DNA from: HGM04593 sp045630965 | GTDB taxonomy: Bacteria > Bacteroidota > Bacteroidia > Bacteroidales > Bacteroidaceae | NCBI GenBank assembly: GCA_045630965.1 | Contig: JAZQTU010000042.1 | Location: 157,383-221,382 of the forward strand | DNA length: 64,000 nt | Direction of reading: 5' to 3' | Part shown: positions 55,241-63,882 of the stretch, one piece after another | How the letters are laid out: each line of letters begins with the position of its first letter | Position numbering within the stretch: position 1 is the stretch's first letter | Notes under the pieces: model-generated | What the model was told of the DNA's origin: nothing | Databases searched by the model: none | What the model saw: the letters and a program-made list of their open reading frames with translations, nothing else | Translations under genes and position numbers: made by a program

Positions 55241-55861
55241 TTATTTTTTCAAATGAAAGATTTTACCAATTTTATTCTTCAACATCATCCAATAAGGAGA
55301 GAATGCCGACTGTTTCTCAAGTGGTTGTTGAGGATCGTACAACATTCCTGTACAGAGACACATACGACGGTTATTACGTTGCAATATATCATAATTGCAA
55401 CATCCCTGACATCCTGCCCAGAACTCCTCGTCATCAGTAAGTTCCGAAAATGTTACAGGCTTGTATCCCAAACGCGAATTGAGCTTCATTACAGGAAGCG
55501 AAGTTGTTATACTGAACAGTTTCGCAAAAGGAAAACGCAAACGTGCAAGTTCAAAAGTCTTCTCCTTTATACGTGCTGCAAGACCGAGGTTTCTATATTC
55601 AGGATCAACAATAAGACCCGATGTAGCAACATAATCACCATGCCCCCAACATTCAATATAACTGAAACCAACCAACTTATCACCGTCTAAAGCCACAACA
55701 GCCTTTCCACCTGTTATCTTTGCTGAAATATATTCCACAGAACGCTTTGCAATACCTGTACCGCGTTGCAAAGCCGATTCATATATAAGTGTGCAGATGC
55801 GTTCTGCATACTTTGCATGCTCTTTTTGAGCAAACATGACATTAATAATATTCACGCCCAT
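55241..55861 (-). CDS. GNAT N-acyltransferase heading the arginine operon; candidate N-acylglutamate synthase
   Basis: 206 residues. GNAT fold with motif A VDPEYRNLGLAARIKEK (R/Q-x-x-G-x-A, about residues 86-101). It is the first gene of the arginine operon, where no classical argA or argJ is present, so it may make N-acetyl- or N-succinylglutamate. Residues 151-170 hold an unusual cysteine group (C-Q-G-C-C ... C-L-C: C151, C154, C155, C168, C170), suggesting a metal site. The function is inferred from position, not from sequence. Confidence 0.78.
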   Translation of the reverse strand: MGVNIINVMFAQKEHAKYAERICTLIYESALQRGTGIAKRSVEYISAKITGGKAVVALDGDKLVGFSYIECWGHGDYVATSGLIVDPEYRNLGLAARIKEKTFELARLRFPFAKLFSITTSLPVMKLNSRLGYKPVTFSELTDDEEFWAGCQGCCNYDILQRNNRRMCLCTGMLYDPQQPLEKQSAFSPYWMMLKNKIGKIFHLKK

Positions 55862-55916
55862 TTATATAAATTCAATCTATTCACAATTAATTACCCACGA
55901 CAATTACGCCGTAGTG

Positions 55917-55924
55917 CAAAGTTA
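55917..55924 (-). promoter_or_regulatory. -7 box of the arginine operon
   Basis: TAACTTTG on the - strand, with TTGC where the -33 element is expected. Predicted start near 55912 and a leader of about 50 nt before the GNAT start. Confidence 0.6.
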
Positions 55925-56148
55925 ATCAAAAAGAAAAAACATTTGCAACATTTCACCACAATTTATTGCATTTTTATTCTATTTAATCAATTAAAACAAC
56001 GATTTTATGCATATTTATACAGGCGCAAAGTTGAAATTTCAAGTCCGTTCGCTCAAAGAATCTCTGCAACTAACTATATTTCAACAATTTCAAAAAACAA
56101 TCCCCAATTTTAATGGGACAGTAGTGACATATAATGATTAAATTTTAT

Positions 56149-56156
56149 TAACTTTG
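56149..56156 (+). promoter_or_regulatory. -7 box of the GH20 gene
   Basis: TAACTTTG; predicted start near 56162, leader about 33 nt. Confidence 0.6.
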
Positions 56157-56194
56157 CATAAAACCGAAATAACCAATCAACTAAAACATAAGTT

Positions 56195-59100
56195 ATGAAA
56201 AGACTACAATTAACCTTGTTATGCATGACTCTGAGCATTGCATATCTTTTTTCACAAGGTTTCCCGACAATCAGTACCGATGAGAGCACCACATGGTATC
56301 TAATTCAGTTTATGAATGGCGGCTACGCTTTGACAGACGAGAATGACAATGCAGAGATTAACACAACTGCACCTGTCGGCAGTGATGGCCAATTGTGGAA
56401 AATTACCGGCAACGACACAGACGGTTACACATTTACAAACAAAAAGGGCAAAATGCTTTTTGTCAGTTCAGCCAAAAAGGACGAAAAAGTAAAAGTTTCA
56501 GTCCCTAAAGACGGTGTTTTGTCGCCCTACAATATTACCACAAACATCAGTAATCATTATCAAAATTACAATGTATACAATATTGGAGATGGAAGCACTA
56601 CCAGCCTTTGGTGGACAGCACGTGAGCAGCAGGTTGATGACTATGTTACCATTGAATTCGAAAAGATTTCAAAGATTTCAAAGATATGCCTCTATTTTGA
56701 CTCAGGAGACCAGCCGGCAGGTGCAAAATTGCAATACTCTACAGACAACAGTACATGGAACGACATAAAGTCATTTACAGCAAATGATCTTGTTGACAAC
56801 ATGCTTACATGCGAAGTATCATCCGTTGATGCAAAATATGTCAGACTGCTTTTTACAGCAGCAACAGACAAGTGGTTCAAATTCAGAGAATTTGAAGTAT
56901 ACAGTTCAGAAGCAAGCAACGACATCCCCGATACATACAAATTCTTTATTACTGAAACCCAACAGAGTGTAGGTGGTTATGAAATTCAGCCAAAAGGAAA
57001 TCTGGACATTTCTATGAACCTTTGGGAAGGCACCGGTGGAAAAGGTATTGGCCTTTATGATAAAGGCGACAAGAACAACCCAATAAAGTTTGTAGAAGGT
57101 AGTTTATTCGAGAACTTGAACAAGCTTTCAATCATTCCACAGCCACAGAATATCACTGTAAGCAATAACAACTTTGATTTCAGCAAACTCAACTACATTG
57201 CTTGCAACAATGATACTATGCAAGTCCATCTTGAAAACTTCGCAGCACAGTTGAAGAAGTCTTCAGGCATAGAACTTGCTATAAAGAATGCCGAAGGCAC
57301 ACCGGCTGCAGGTGAAATATGGTTCGGTATAGACAGCAACCTTCCTAAAAACGGTTATACACTGAATGTAAAAGAGAACGGAATAGAGATAAAGGCCGCT
57401 GATTTTGGTGGTGAGTTCTATGCATTGCAGACACTTACCCAATTATTGCCACGCGAATTCTTCGCAGACAGTAAGAGCAATATAGAATGGAGTATTCCGG
57501 TTGTTGACATCAAAGATAATCCACAATTTGAACATCGCGGATTCATGATGGACGTTGCACGCCATTTCTTTGACAAGGATGAAGTAAAGAAGGTGCTTGA
57601 CATTATGGCACTCTACAAGATGAACCGTCTGCATTGGCACTTGACCGATGACCAAGGATGGCGTATTGAGATACCCGAATATCCTAAATTGACAAAGGTT
57701 GGTTCTATCCGTAGCGGCTCATTCACTGGCAACGGTGACGGAGCAGCATTCTTCGACGATACAGAATATGGTCGTGGCATGTGGTTCTCACAGGATGACC
57801 TTCGTGAAATTGTAGCATACGCTGCAGCACGCAATATAGATATTCTTCCCGAGATTGACCTCCCCGGCCATATGGTGGCTGCAGTCACAGCATATCCAGA
57901 ATTTAGTTGCGACCCCACTAAGGAGTATTCAGTACGTATATGGGGAGGTATATCAAAAGATGTTCTTAATGTCGGTAAAGATGAGGTTATAGATTTCTTG
58001 AAGTGCGTGCTCCGCAATGTAGCTGAAATTTTTCCATTCCCATATATACATTTAGGTGGTGACGAATGCCCAACAGAACAGTGGAAAGATAACGCAGACT
58101 GCAAACGCCGCGTTCAAGAAGAAGGTCTTGCCGGTGTTCAAGAATTGCAGTCTTGGCTCGTAGAAGAACTTGGAGCATATTTGAAAACATTGGGTAAGGA
58201 CATTGTTGTTTGGGATGAAGTGCTTAAACATTGGAATACAAACAACAAAGTAAAGCCTGTTATCATGGCATGGAACGAAGGAGGTGCAAAATATGCCAAA
58301 CAAGCAGCAGATTTAGGCTTCAGCAGCATCCTTTGCCCATACTCACATGTTTACATAGACTTTATGCAGACTCCAGAAGGCCAGAGACTCGTTGATGAGC
58401 CTTATGAAGGCGGTTGGGGTGTAAATACTGTTGAGAAAGTATATTCTCTCAATCCGCTAACAAGCCTTGAAGGAAAAGAGGAGTTCTGCTGGGGTGCACA
58501 ATGTAACCTTTGGGCAGAAACACTCAACAACAACGAAGAACTCGAATATCAGTTACTTCCACGTATGCTAGCACTTGCCGAGGTTGGCTGGTTGCCAAGC
58601 GACAAGAAGAACTGGACAGGTTTCTACAACCGCTTGCAGACACATGACGAGATTCTTGATGCTCTAGGATATACATATGCAAAACACTACATCGAGCCCG
58701 AAGAATACACAGTTGCAGAAACAGCTATTATGGAAGCTGAAGAACTACTTGCAAACAGCATCCGTGGTGGAGTTGGCTACCCAACAGCTGAGGTTTACGA
58801 TGCACTGCAAGCAGCGCTCAATGCTGTAACAGGTGAAGAAGTAACAGCTCTTAATGCAGCCATCACAGCATTCAAAGGTGCAGAAATCGTACAGCCACAG
58901 GAAGGTAAGATATACCAGATTATTTCAGCATCAACATACTACAAGCGTCAGTATGAAGGCTCTACAATGTATGTATATGACAACGGAGTTCGTTTCCACT
59001 ACACCCCACAGGTTGAACCGGAAGAGTTGTGGCAGTTCGTAAGCACAGAAAACGGTTATTTGATTAAGAACCCATATACAGGCAAGGAGATATCAATGCC

Positions 59101-60178
59101 AGAATACAACAGAGCTGTTGTAATGGCAGATGCCGGTACACCGGTCAAGATTGAAAAGGCGACAAAAGCGACAAAGAACATAACATACGTTCCTGGTGCT
59201 GTTCTGATTTCAGATATGGGAGGACGCAATTCCGACGATACACAGTTGTGGAAGATAACAGGAAACGAAACAGATGGTTATACATTCACCAACAAAAAAG
59301 GATATACCCTATGTGTAAATTCAGCCTCAAAGAATCAAATGATAAAGGCATCGGGAACTCCAAACGGTGTAACCAAATTCATCATAAAGCCAACAGAGAA
59401 CAGCAATCACTCAGGCGGTTACGAAATACATCCTAAAGGCAACACAAATATATCAATGAACCTTTGGGGTGGTAGCGAAAACCGCGGTGTAGGTCTTTGG
59501 GACAAAGGCGATGTCAACAACCCTGTAACATTTATCGAAGAGAGCGAAGTTGGCAAGAGCAATAATTCAGGATTCCCTGTTACCAGCACCGATAACGAAA
59601 CAAAATGGTATGTAATCCAGTTCATGCAGATAAAGAATGCCTTCGCTGCAGCAGAAGCAGGAGCACAGATTACAACACGCGAAGCCGCATTCGGTATAAA
59701 ACGCTTATGTGCAGAAGTAATCCCTGCAAACAAAGAAAAAGAGAATTGGAGCAACCCTTGTATCTATGCAAAAGATGTTGATGCATTGTGTTACAACGGA
59801 ACATGGAAAATTGTTGAAGTCACAGATTTTACTGCACAGCTTGCCGGCCTTGTAAACAAATGCGAATTGATTGTTATCAGAGCAGATGAAGGAAGAACAG
59901 AGGCGCTGACACAGGAAGCCCTCGCATTCATTCAGAACAGCATTATTACACCTGCATCAGCAGCTGTTGAAACCGGCAACGTGACCGAAGAGCAGTACAA
60001 TGCATACGTTGCACTCTATCACCAGTTTCAAATAAAAGATTATACGACAAGTATAGAAAAGGTAGAAGGTGAAAACAGTAAAGCAAAAAACATTTACGAC
60101 CTTCAAGGCCGTCAGGTAAATAAAATGTCAGAACGAGGAATATATATTGTGAACGGCAAAAAAATTATTGTAAAATAA
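56195..60178 (+). CDS. Type IX-secreted GH20 beta-N-acetylhexosaminidase with lectin-like modules
   Basis: 1327 residues. Signal peptide (MKRLQLTLLCMTLSIAYLFSQG), an N-terminal lectin-like module split by a discoidin/F5-8C domain (about 109-245), GH20b domain (about 310-440), GH20 barrel with HLTDDQGWRIEIPEYPKL (about 480) and the catalytic pair Asp623-Glu624 in LGGDECP, then a helical stretch, a second copy of the lectin-like module (about 1015-1125; NETDGYTFTNKKGY), and a type A type IX sorting domain at the end (NIYDLQGRQVNKM ... GIYIVNGKKIIVK). It would release terminal GlcNAc/GalNAc from host glycans at the cell surface. Single gene. Confidence 0.93.
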   Translation: MKRLQLTLLCMTLSIAYLFSQGFPTISTDESTTWYLIQFMNGGYALTDENDNAEINTTAPVGSDGQLWKITGNDTDGYTFTNKKGKMLFVSSAKKDEKVKVSVPKDGVLSPYNITTNISNHYQNYNVYNIGDGSTTSLWWTAREQQVDDYVTIEFEKISKISKICLYFDSGDQPAGAKLQYSTDNSTWNDIKSFTANDLVDNMLTCEVSSVDAKYVRLLFTAATDKWFKFREFEVYSSEASNDIPDTYKFFITETQQSVGGYEIQPKGNLDISMNLWEGTGGKGIGLYDKGDKNNPIKFVEGSLFENLNKLSIIPQPQNITVSNNNFDFSKLNYIACNNDTMQVHLENFAAQLKKSSGIELAIKNAEGTPAAGEIWFGIDSNLPKNGYTLNVKENGIEIKAADFGGEFYALQTLTQLLPREFFADSKSNIEWSIPVVDIKDNPQFEHRGFMMDVARHFFDKDEVKKVLDIMALYKMNRLHWHLTDDQGWRIEIPEYPKLTKVGSIRSGSFTGNGDGAAFFDDTEYGRGMWFSQDDLREIVAYAAARNIDILPEIDLPGHMVAAVTAYPEFSCDPTKEYSVRIWGGISKDVLNVGKDEVIDFLKCVLRNVAEIFPFPYIHLGGDECPTEQWKDNADCKRRVQEEGLAGVQELQSWLVEELGAYLKTLGKDIVVWDEVLKHWNTNNKVKPVIMAWNEGGAKYAKQAADLGFSSILCPYSHVYIDFMQTPEGQRLVDEPYEGGWGVNTVEKVYSLNPLTSLEGKEEFCWGAQCNLWAETLNNNEELEYQLLPRMLALAEVGWLPSDKKNWTGFYNRLQTHDEILDALGYTYAKHYIEPEEYTVAETAIMEAEELLANSIRGGVGYPTAEVYDALQAALNAVTGEEVTALNAAITAFKGAEIVQPQEGKIYQIISASTYYKRQYEGSTMYVYDNGVRFHYTPQVEPEELWQFVSTENGYLIKNPYTGKEISMPEYNRAVVMADAGTPVKIEKATKATKNITYVPGAVLISDMGGRNSDDTQLWKITGNETDGYTFTNKKGYTLCVNSASKNQMIKASGTPNGVTKFIIKPTENSNHSGGYEIHPKGNTNISMNLWGGSENRGVGLWDKGDVNNPVTFIEESEVGKSNNSGFPVTSTDNETKWYVIQFMQIKNAFAAAEAGAQITTREAAFGIKRLCAEVIPANKEKENWSNPCIYAKDVDALCYNGTWKIVEVTDFTAQLAGLVNKCELIVIRADEGRTEALTQEALAFIQNSIITPASAAVETGNVTEEQYNAYVALYHQFQIKDYTTSIEKVEGENSKAKNIYDLQGRQVNKMSERGIYIVNGKKIIVK

Positions 60179-60200
60179 ATACACCATCTTAAAAACCAAC

Positions 60201-60250
60201 AAGTAAATCCCGGTCAGTATGTAAAAATACTGACCGGGATTTACTTTTAA
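60201..60250 (+). terminator. Terminator of the GH20 gene
   Basis: A perfect 20-bp stem (60201-60220/60227-60246) with loop gtaaaa, followed by ttaa; very strong. Confidence 0.9.
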
Positions 60251-60380
60251 GCCTTAATAAAATGAGTAAAGATTTTTTGAATCAATATGCAAAATTTGCA
60301 CATACCAACAATCAAGTGTATTTTTGCTGTGAAATAAATCCTATGCATATTTTGCATATTACTCAAACCCGACATAATCA

Positions 60381-61379
60381 ATGGAAGCACCACAATTAAA
60401 CGACCACAACAAGGCGGAGTACCCACCTATGCACAAAGGTGAGTTTTACGCATCGCAAACAATTTTATATGAACAAGGATATGCTATTCGTGGGTTAGCG
60501 GTGATTATGATAATTTTTGTACACTCGATAAATGAATATGAGTGGTACAATACCACATTATCTAATTTATTATTGGTACCTATGTTCGGAACGCTTGGAT
60601 GTAGCTTATTCTTCTTTATGTCAGGATATGGAATATTCAAATCACTACGTAAAAGAGAGAAGGATATAAAATACAACTATCTGTTAACACAGATAAAAAA
60701 GATTCTAATTCCAGTTGTGATAGTCTACGCCATCAACTCTATTGTCTTACCGTACACTTTGACATATAACGATATTACTATCGACCATTCAAACATTCTT
60801 TCATTCAGCCTACCAGAAGGAACTGATATTTGGTTTATTAAAATCATCTTATTCGACTATTTGACAACATTCTTTATATTCAAGTATACATCGGATTTCA
60901 AAAAACAACTTACATATATTGCAATTACACAAGCAGCCCTCATTATATTATTATATATTCTCAAAGCTGGTAGTTACTGGTATGTTTCAAATTTGTGTTT
61001 TGTATTAGGTGCATTACATTCTATATTTCCGATATTCAAAAAGAGATATCTTATAATATCTATCTTCATTTTTATTGCATCCTATTTTTGTTTGGTTAAT
61101 GGTATAGAATCTGCACCAATACAGATTTTTAGCAATACCACTTTTTGTACAATAACAATCTATGCGATGTTAAAAATGACAAAATCGCCCAAATGGCTCT
61201 GTTTTATAGGAAAGAACAGTCTACTCTATTACCTATTGAATATACCAATAATGTGGTTGATACCAAGCAATAAAATGTATGCTGTTACATACTTAATCGC
61301 TAATATGTTTTTTACAACAATATCTATTTTTATTTATAATAAAGTAGCAAAATCAATCAAAATCAATACAAGCAAATGA
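60381..61379 (+). CDS. Acyltransferase-3 family membrane protein with AlaX-derived N-terminus
   Basis: 332 residues with about ten hydrophobic segments. The acyltransferase_3 start motif is AIRGLAVIMIIFVHSINEY (about residue 35; R-G-x-x ... H), followed by LGCSLFFFMSGYGIF (about 76, matching SGF/SGY of the family). Members O-acylate surface sugars. The first 27 residues (MEAPQLNDHNKAEYPPMHKG ... QT) are not part of that family but match the N-terminus of the next gene. The stop overlaps the next start (ATGA), so the pair is translationally coupled. Codon use is more AT-rich than in neighbours (many ATA/TTA), suggesting acquisition of the membrane part by transfer. Confidence 0.8.
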   Translation: MEAPQLNDHNKAEYPPMHKGEFYASQTILYEQGYAIRGLAVIMIIFVHSINEYEWYNTTLSNLLLVPMFGTLGCSLFFFMSGYGIFKSLRKREKDIKYNYLLTQIKKILIPVVIVYAINSIVLPYTLTYNDITIDHSNILSFSLPEGTDIWFIKIILFDYLTTFFIFKYTSDFKKQLTYIAITQAALIILLYILKAGSYWYVSNLCFVLGALHSIFPIFKKRYLIISIFIFIASYFCLVNGIESAPIQIFSNTTFCTITIYAMLKMTKSPKWLCFIGKNSLLYYLLNIPIMWLIPSNKMYAVTYLIANMFFTTISIFIYNKVAKSIKINTSK

Positions 61380-61840
61380 CAACAGATACCCCACAACTGA
61401 ACGACCACAATAAGACGGAATACCCGCCTATGCATACAGCGGAACATATTCTAAACCAGACAATGGTTAGAATGTTCGGCTGTGAAAGAAGCCGCAATGC
61501 ACATATTGAACGAAAGAAGAGCAAATGTGACTATACCCTATCCAGTGAACCAGCACCAGTTCAGATGGAAGAGATCGAAAATAGAGTGAATGAAGTTATA
61601 GCACAGAACCTTCCTATAAGCATTGAGTTCGTATCAAGAGAGAATGTTCCGGCAGAAGTAGACTTGAGCAAACTACCGGCAGATGCAAGCGACACACTTC
61701 GTATTGTCCGTGTAGGAGATTACGACATTTGCGCATGCATAGGTAGCCACGTAAGCAATACAAGCGAAATTGGCACCTTTAAGATTATAAGCCATTCATG
61801 GGAGAACGGTACACTCAGATTGCGTTTCAAATTGCTTTAA
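61376..61840 (+). CDS. AlaX-type alanyl/threonyl-tRNA editing protein
   Basis: 154 residues. Second-additional (SAD) domain of Thr/Ala-tRNA synthetases: zinc ligands in MHTAEHILNQTM (HxxxH, about residues 20-24) and in CACIGSHVSNTSEIG (Cys-x3-His, about 122-126). Stand-alone proteins of this type deacylate mischarged Ser- or Gly-tRNA-Ala, protecting translation. The N-terminal peptide PQLNDHNKTEYPPMH is shared with the preceding gene. Starts at the ATG overlapping the upstream stop. Confidence 0.85.
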   Translation: MTTDTPQLNDHNKTEYPPMHTAEHILNQTMVRMFGCERSRNAHIERKKSKCDYTLSSEPAPVQMEEIENRVNEVIAQNLPISIEFVSRENVPAEVDLSKLPADASDTLRIVRVGDYDICACIGSHVSNTSEIGTFKIISHSWENGTLRLRFKLL

Positions 61841-61910
61841 GCAAGCATAATTTCATTTATACGGAATATTTTTGTAACTTCGCAATACCAATTCATTGCA
61901 TAGGATATAG

Positions 61911-62999
61911 ATGTTCAACAAAGCCCATATAATATTATCTTCAGAGGTTTCAGGTACAATAGAAGAAATGTGCCTGTCAATACTTTCACAGATAAAGGAA
62001 AAGAATATCATAAAAATATCCTTTTTCAGCAAACCGCTCAACAACGAGGAATACATTCAGAACATTGCTATTCTCAAGAATATAGTAAATGACCATTATA
62101 ATCCTTCAACTCCACTTGTGAGCTATATTGCACAGGAAAGCAACATCGGTAATCTTGTTGCAGAGGTTATATACATAGTTGACAATTGTGCCATCATTGA
62201 ACGTCATCGTAATTATATTGTATTGAAAAGTGAAGATTGTACGGAATTGCTTACAGGTTGTATAATTCCTGACGACATGTCAAAAAGCATATACGAACAG
62301 TCATGCAATATATTCAATGGTATTGAAAAACTCCTGCATAGCAACGGCTTTGAGACAAGCGACATATACCGCCAATGGAACTACATCCAGGGAATTACGA
62401 TATTGAATGACGGTAGCCAGAACTATCAGGAATTCAACGATGCGCGTTCAATATTCTATAACAAGAGTAAATGGGAGAACGGTTACCCTGCAGCAACAGG
62501 CATTGGTGTAGAAGCCGGCGGTGTAATGGTAGAGGTTAATGCAATAAAGAGCGCATGCAATAACAAGCCCATTGACAATCCACTACAGATAGCAGCTCAC
62601 AACTACTCTCAAAAAGTTCTTGACGGAAAAGCCATAGCTAATTTGCAAGAAAAGACAACACCAAAATTCGAGCGAGCACGCATTGTAGGAAAAACAATAT
62701 ACATTTCAGGAACAGCTGCTATCAGAGGGGAGCAGAGTATCAAAAGCCACGATGCAGCAGTACAGGCGCACGAGACAATGGAAATCATGAACAGACTCGT
62801 ATCAAAGGAGAATATCCCGGCAGAAAACAATGGTTCATCTTTTGATCTCCTACGCGTATATATAAAAAGAAAAACAGATATTGAAACTGTCAAGGAGTAT
62901 ATGGAAAGCCACTACCCCTCAGTAGCAAAGCATTACCTGTTTGCAGACGTCTGTCGCCCGGAGTTACTTGTTGAAATTGAAGGTATAGCCCATATCTGA
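61911..62999 (+). CDS. FkbO/Hyg5-like chorismate-transforming protein (RidA-like fold)
   Basis: 362 residues. The central block NDARSIFYNKSKW ... YPAATGIGVEAGG matches the chorismatase signature (N-x-A-R ... PATGIG), and the C-terminal 100 residues (ARIVGKTIYISGTAAIRGEQ ... RPELLVEIEGIAHI) resemble RidA. Chorismatases of this group hydrolyse chorismate or make 3-/4-hydroxybenzoate for pigments or macrolide starters. No aryl-polyene, resorcinol or polyketide gene is in the window, so the product is unknown. 70 bp after the AlaX gene, with its own terminator. Confidence 0.7.
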   Translation: MFNKAHIILSSEVSGTIEEMCLSILSQIKEKNIIKISFFSKPLNNEEYIQNIAILKNIVNDHYNPSTPLVSYIAQESNIGNLVAEVIYIVDNCAIIERHRNYIVLKSEDCTELLTGCIIPDDMSKSIYEQSCNIFNGIEKLLHSNGFETSDIYRQWNYIQGITILNDGSQNYQEFNDARSIFYNKSKWENGYPAATGIGVEAGGVMVEVNAIKSACNNKPIDNPLQIAAHNYSQKVLDGKAIANLQEKTTPKFERARIVGKTIYISGTAAIRGEQSIKSHDAAVQAHETMEIMNRLVSKENIPAENNGSSFDLLRVYIKRKTDIETVKEYMESHYPSVAKHYLFADVCRPELLVEIEGIAHI

Positions 63000-63019
63000 A
63001 CATAAGAAAGAGTGAATTA

Positions 63020-63054
63020 AATAGCTTGCCATATTACATGGCAAGCTATTTTTA
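63020..63054 (+). terminator. Terminator of the FkbO-like gene
   Basis: 13-bp stem aatagcttgccat/atggcaagctatt (63020-63032/63038-63050) with loop attac, then tttta. Confidence 0.87.
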
Positions 63055-63136
63055 TAATATTAAGTAAACCATAAACAAAACATAAAAAACAAATTCTCCA
63101 GAACATAACCATGTTCATATGCATTATATAATCAAG

Positions 63137-63248
63137 ACAGCGCTACAGCCGGCAGGCACTCAATAAGTCACTCAAAGAGAGACTGCGACCCGGTTTTCAC
63201 CTGCATCATATTGGGGTCGTTATTGCCTAGGCTCGACTGCGGCGCTGT
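63137..63248 (+). ncRNA. Predicted structured RNA in the hsp20 leader
   Basis: Three nested helices in about 112 nt: acagcgc/gcgctgt (63137-63143/63242-63248), agcc..aggc/gcct.ggct (63147-63157/63225-63233) and cgaccc/gggtcg (63186-63191/63214-63219). The start codon is 29 nt after the outer helix. I match it to no RNA family I know. It could be a thermosensor, another leader element or an independent small RNA. Confidence 0.4.
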
Positions 63249-63276
63249 TTATTGTTTAACAACTAAATTAATTTAT

Positions 63277-63771
63277 ATGAGCATGTTAATGAAACGTAGC
63301 AACCCCACATGGGTTCCAAGTATCTTCAATGACTTCTTCAGCAATGATCTGCTTGTACGCAACAGCAGTACAGTTCCTGCAATTAATGTCATTGAAACAG
63401 AGAAGGAGTATAAAGTTGAAGTAGCTGCAGCAGGAATGAGAAAAGAGGATTTCAAAATTCACATTGACAGCGAAAACGACTTGACAATAACAATGGAGAG
63501 GAACTGCAACTGTGATGCAAAAGACGAAAAAGAGTGTGGCTGTGACGAAAAGAAGGATGAAAAATGCAAGGATGGCAAATGCGAAGACAAAGGACGTTAC
63601 CTACGACGCGAATTTTCATATACACGTTTCCAACAGACTCTTATTTTGCCCGACAATGCAGATACCACAAAGATTGAAGCCAAAGTCAAGCATGGTGTAT
63701 TGAAGATACACATACCCAAAAAAGAAAAAAGCGCAGATAACAAAACCAGCAGGTTAATTGCCATTGAATAA
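63277..63771 (+). CDS. Small heat-shock protein Hsp20 with Cys-rich insertion
   Basis: 164 residues, ATP-independent holdase. N-terminal VPSIFNDFF, alpha-crystallin domain (PAINVIETEKEYKVEVAAAG, GRYLRREFSYTRFQQTLILP, KVKHGVLKIHIPK) and a short C-terminal tail with RLIAIE (I-x-I anchor). Between the beta strands at 75-105 an insertion contains six Cys (77, 79, 87, 89, 97, 102) as C-N-C, C-G-C and C-K-D-G-K-C among Lys/Asp/Glu. Most Bacteroidales homologues have only a short charged loop there. The start is at 63277 (MSMLMKRSNP); the in-frame extension runs into the structured leader. Confidence 0.9.
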   Translation: MSMLMKRSNPTWVPSIFNDFFSNDLLVRNSSTVPAINVIETEKEYKVEVAAAGMRKEDFKIHIDSENDLTITMERNCNCDAKDEKECGCDEKKDEKCKDGKCEDKGRYLRREFSYTRFQQTLILPDNADTTKIEAKVKHGVLKIHIPKKEKSADNKTSRLIAIE

Positions 63772-63772
63772 G

Positions 63773-63813
63773 AATCTAGGGGTAGTTCAAAAGAACTACT
63801 CCTAGATTCTATA
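63773..63813 (+). terminator. Terminator of hsp20
   Basis: A 16-bp stem (63773-63788/63793-63808) with one G-U pair and loop aaaa, followed by ctataatt. Confidence 0.85.
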
Positions 63814-63882
63814 ATTCACAAAAAGGCACCATTTATTACCCAATATTCCCAATATTCCTAATAGACCCAAAACTCCCAACAC

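Larger units (their letters stand above)
55862..56194. other. Divergent promoter region, arginine operon and GH20 gene
   Basis: AT-rich, no gene. It contains the - strand TAACTTTG box of the arginine operon (complement of 55917-55924) and the + strand box of the GH20 gene at 56149-56156. I looked for an ArgR-type palindrome and found none that is convincing. Confidence 0.65.

Noticed and set aside
55862..56194. ArgR operator
   Set aside because: AT-rich palindromic pieces exist but none stands out from the background, and no regulator gene is adjacent.
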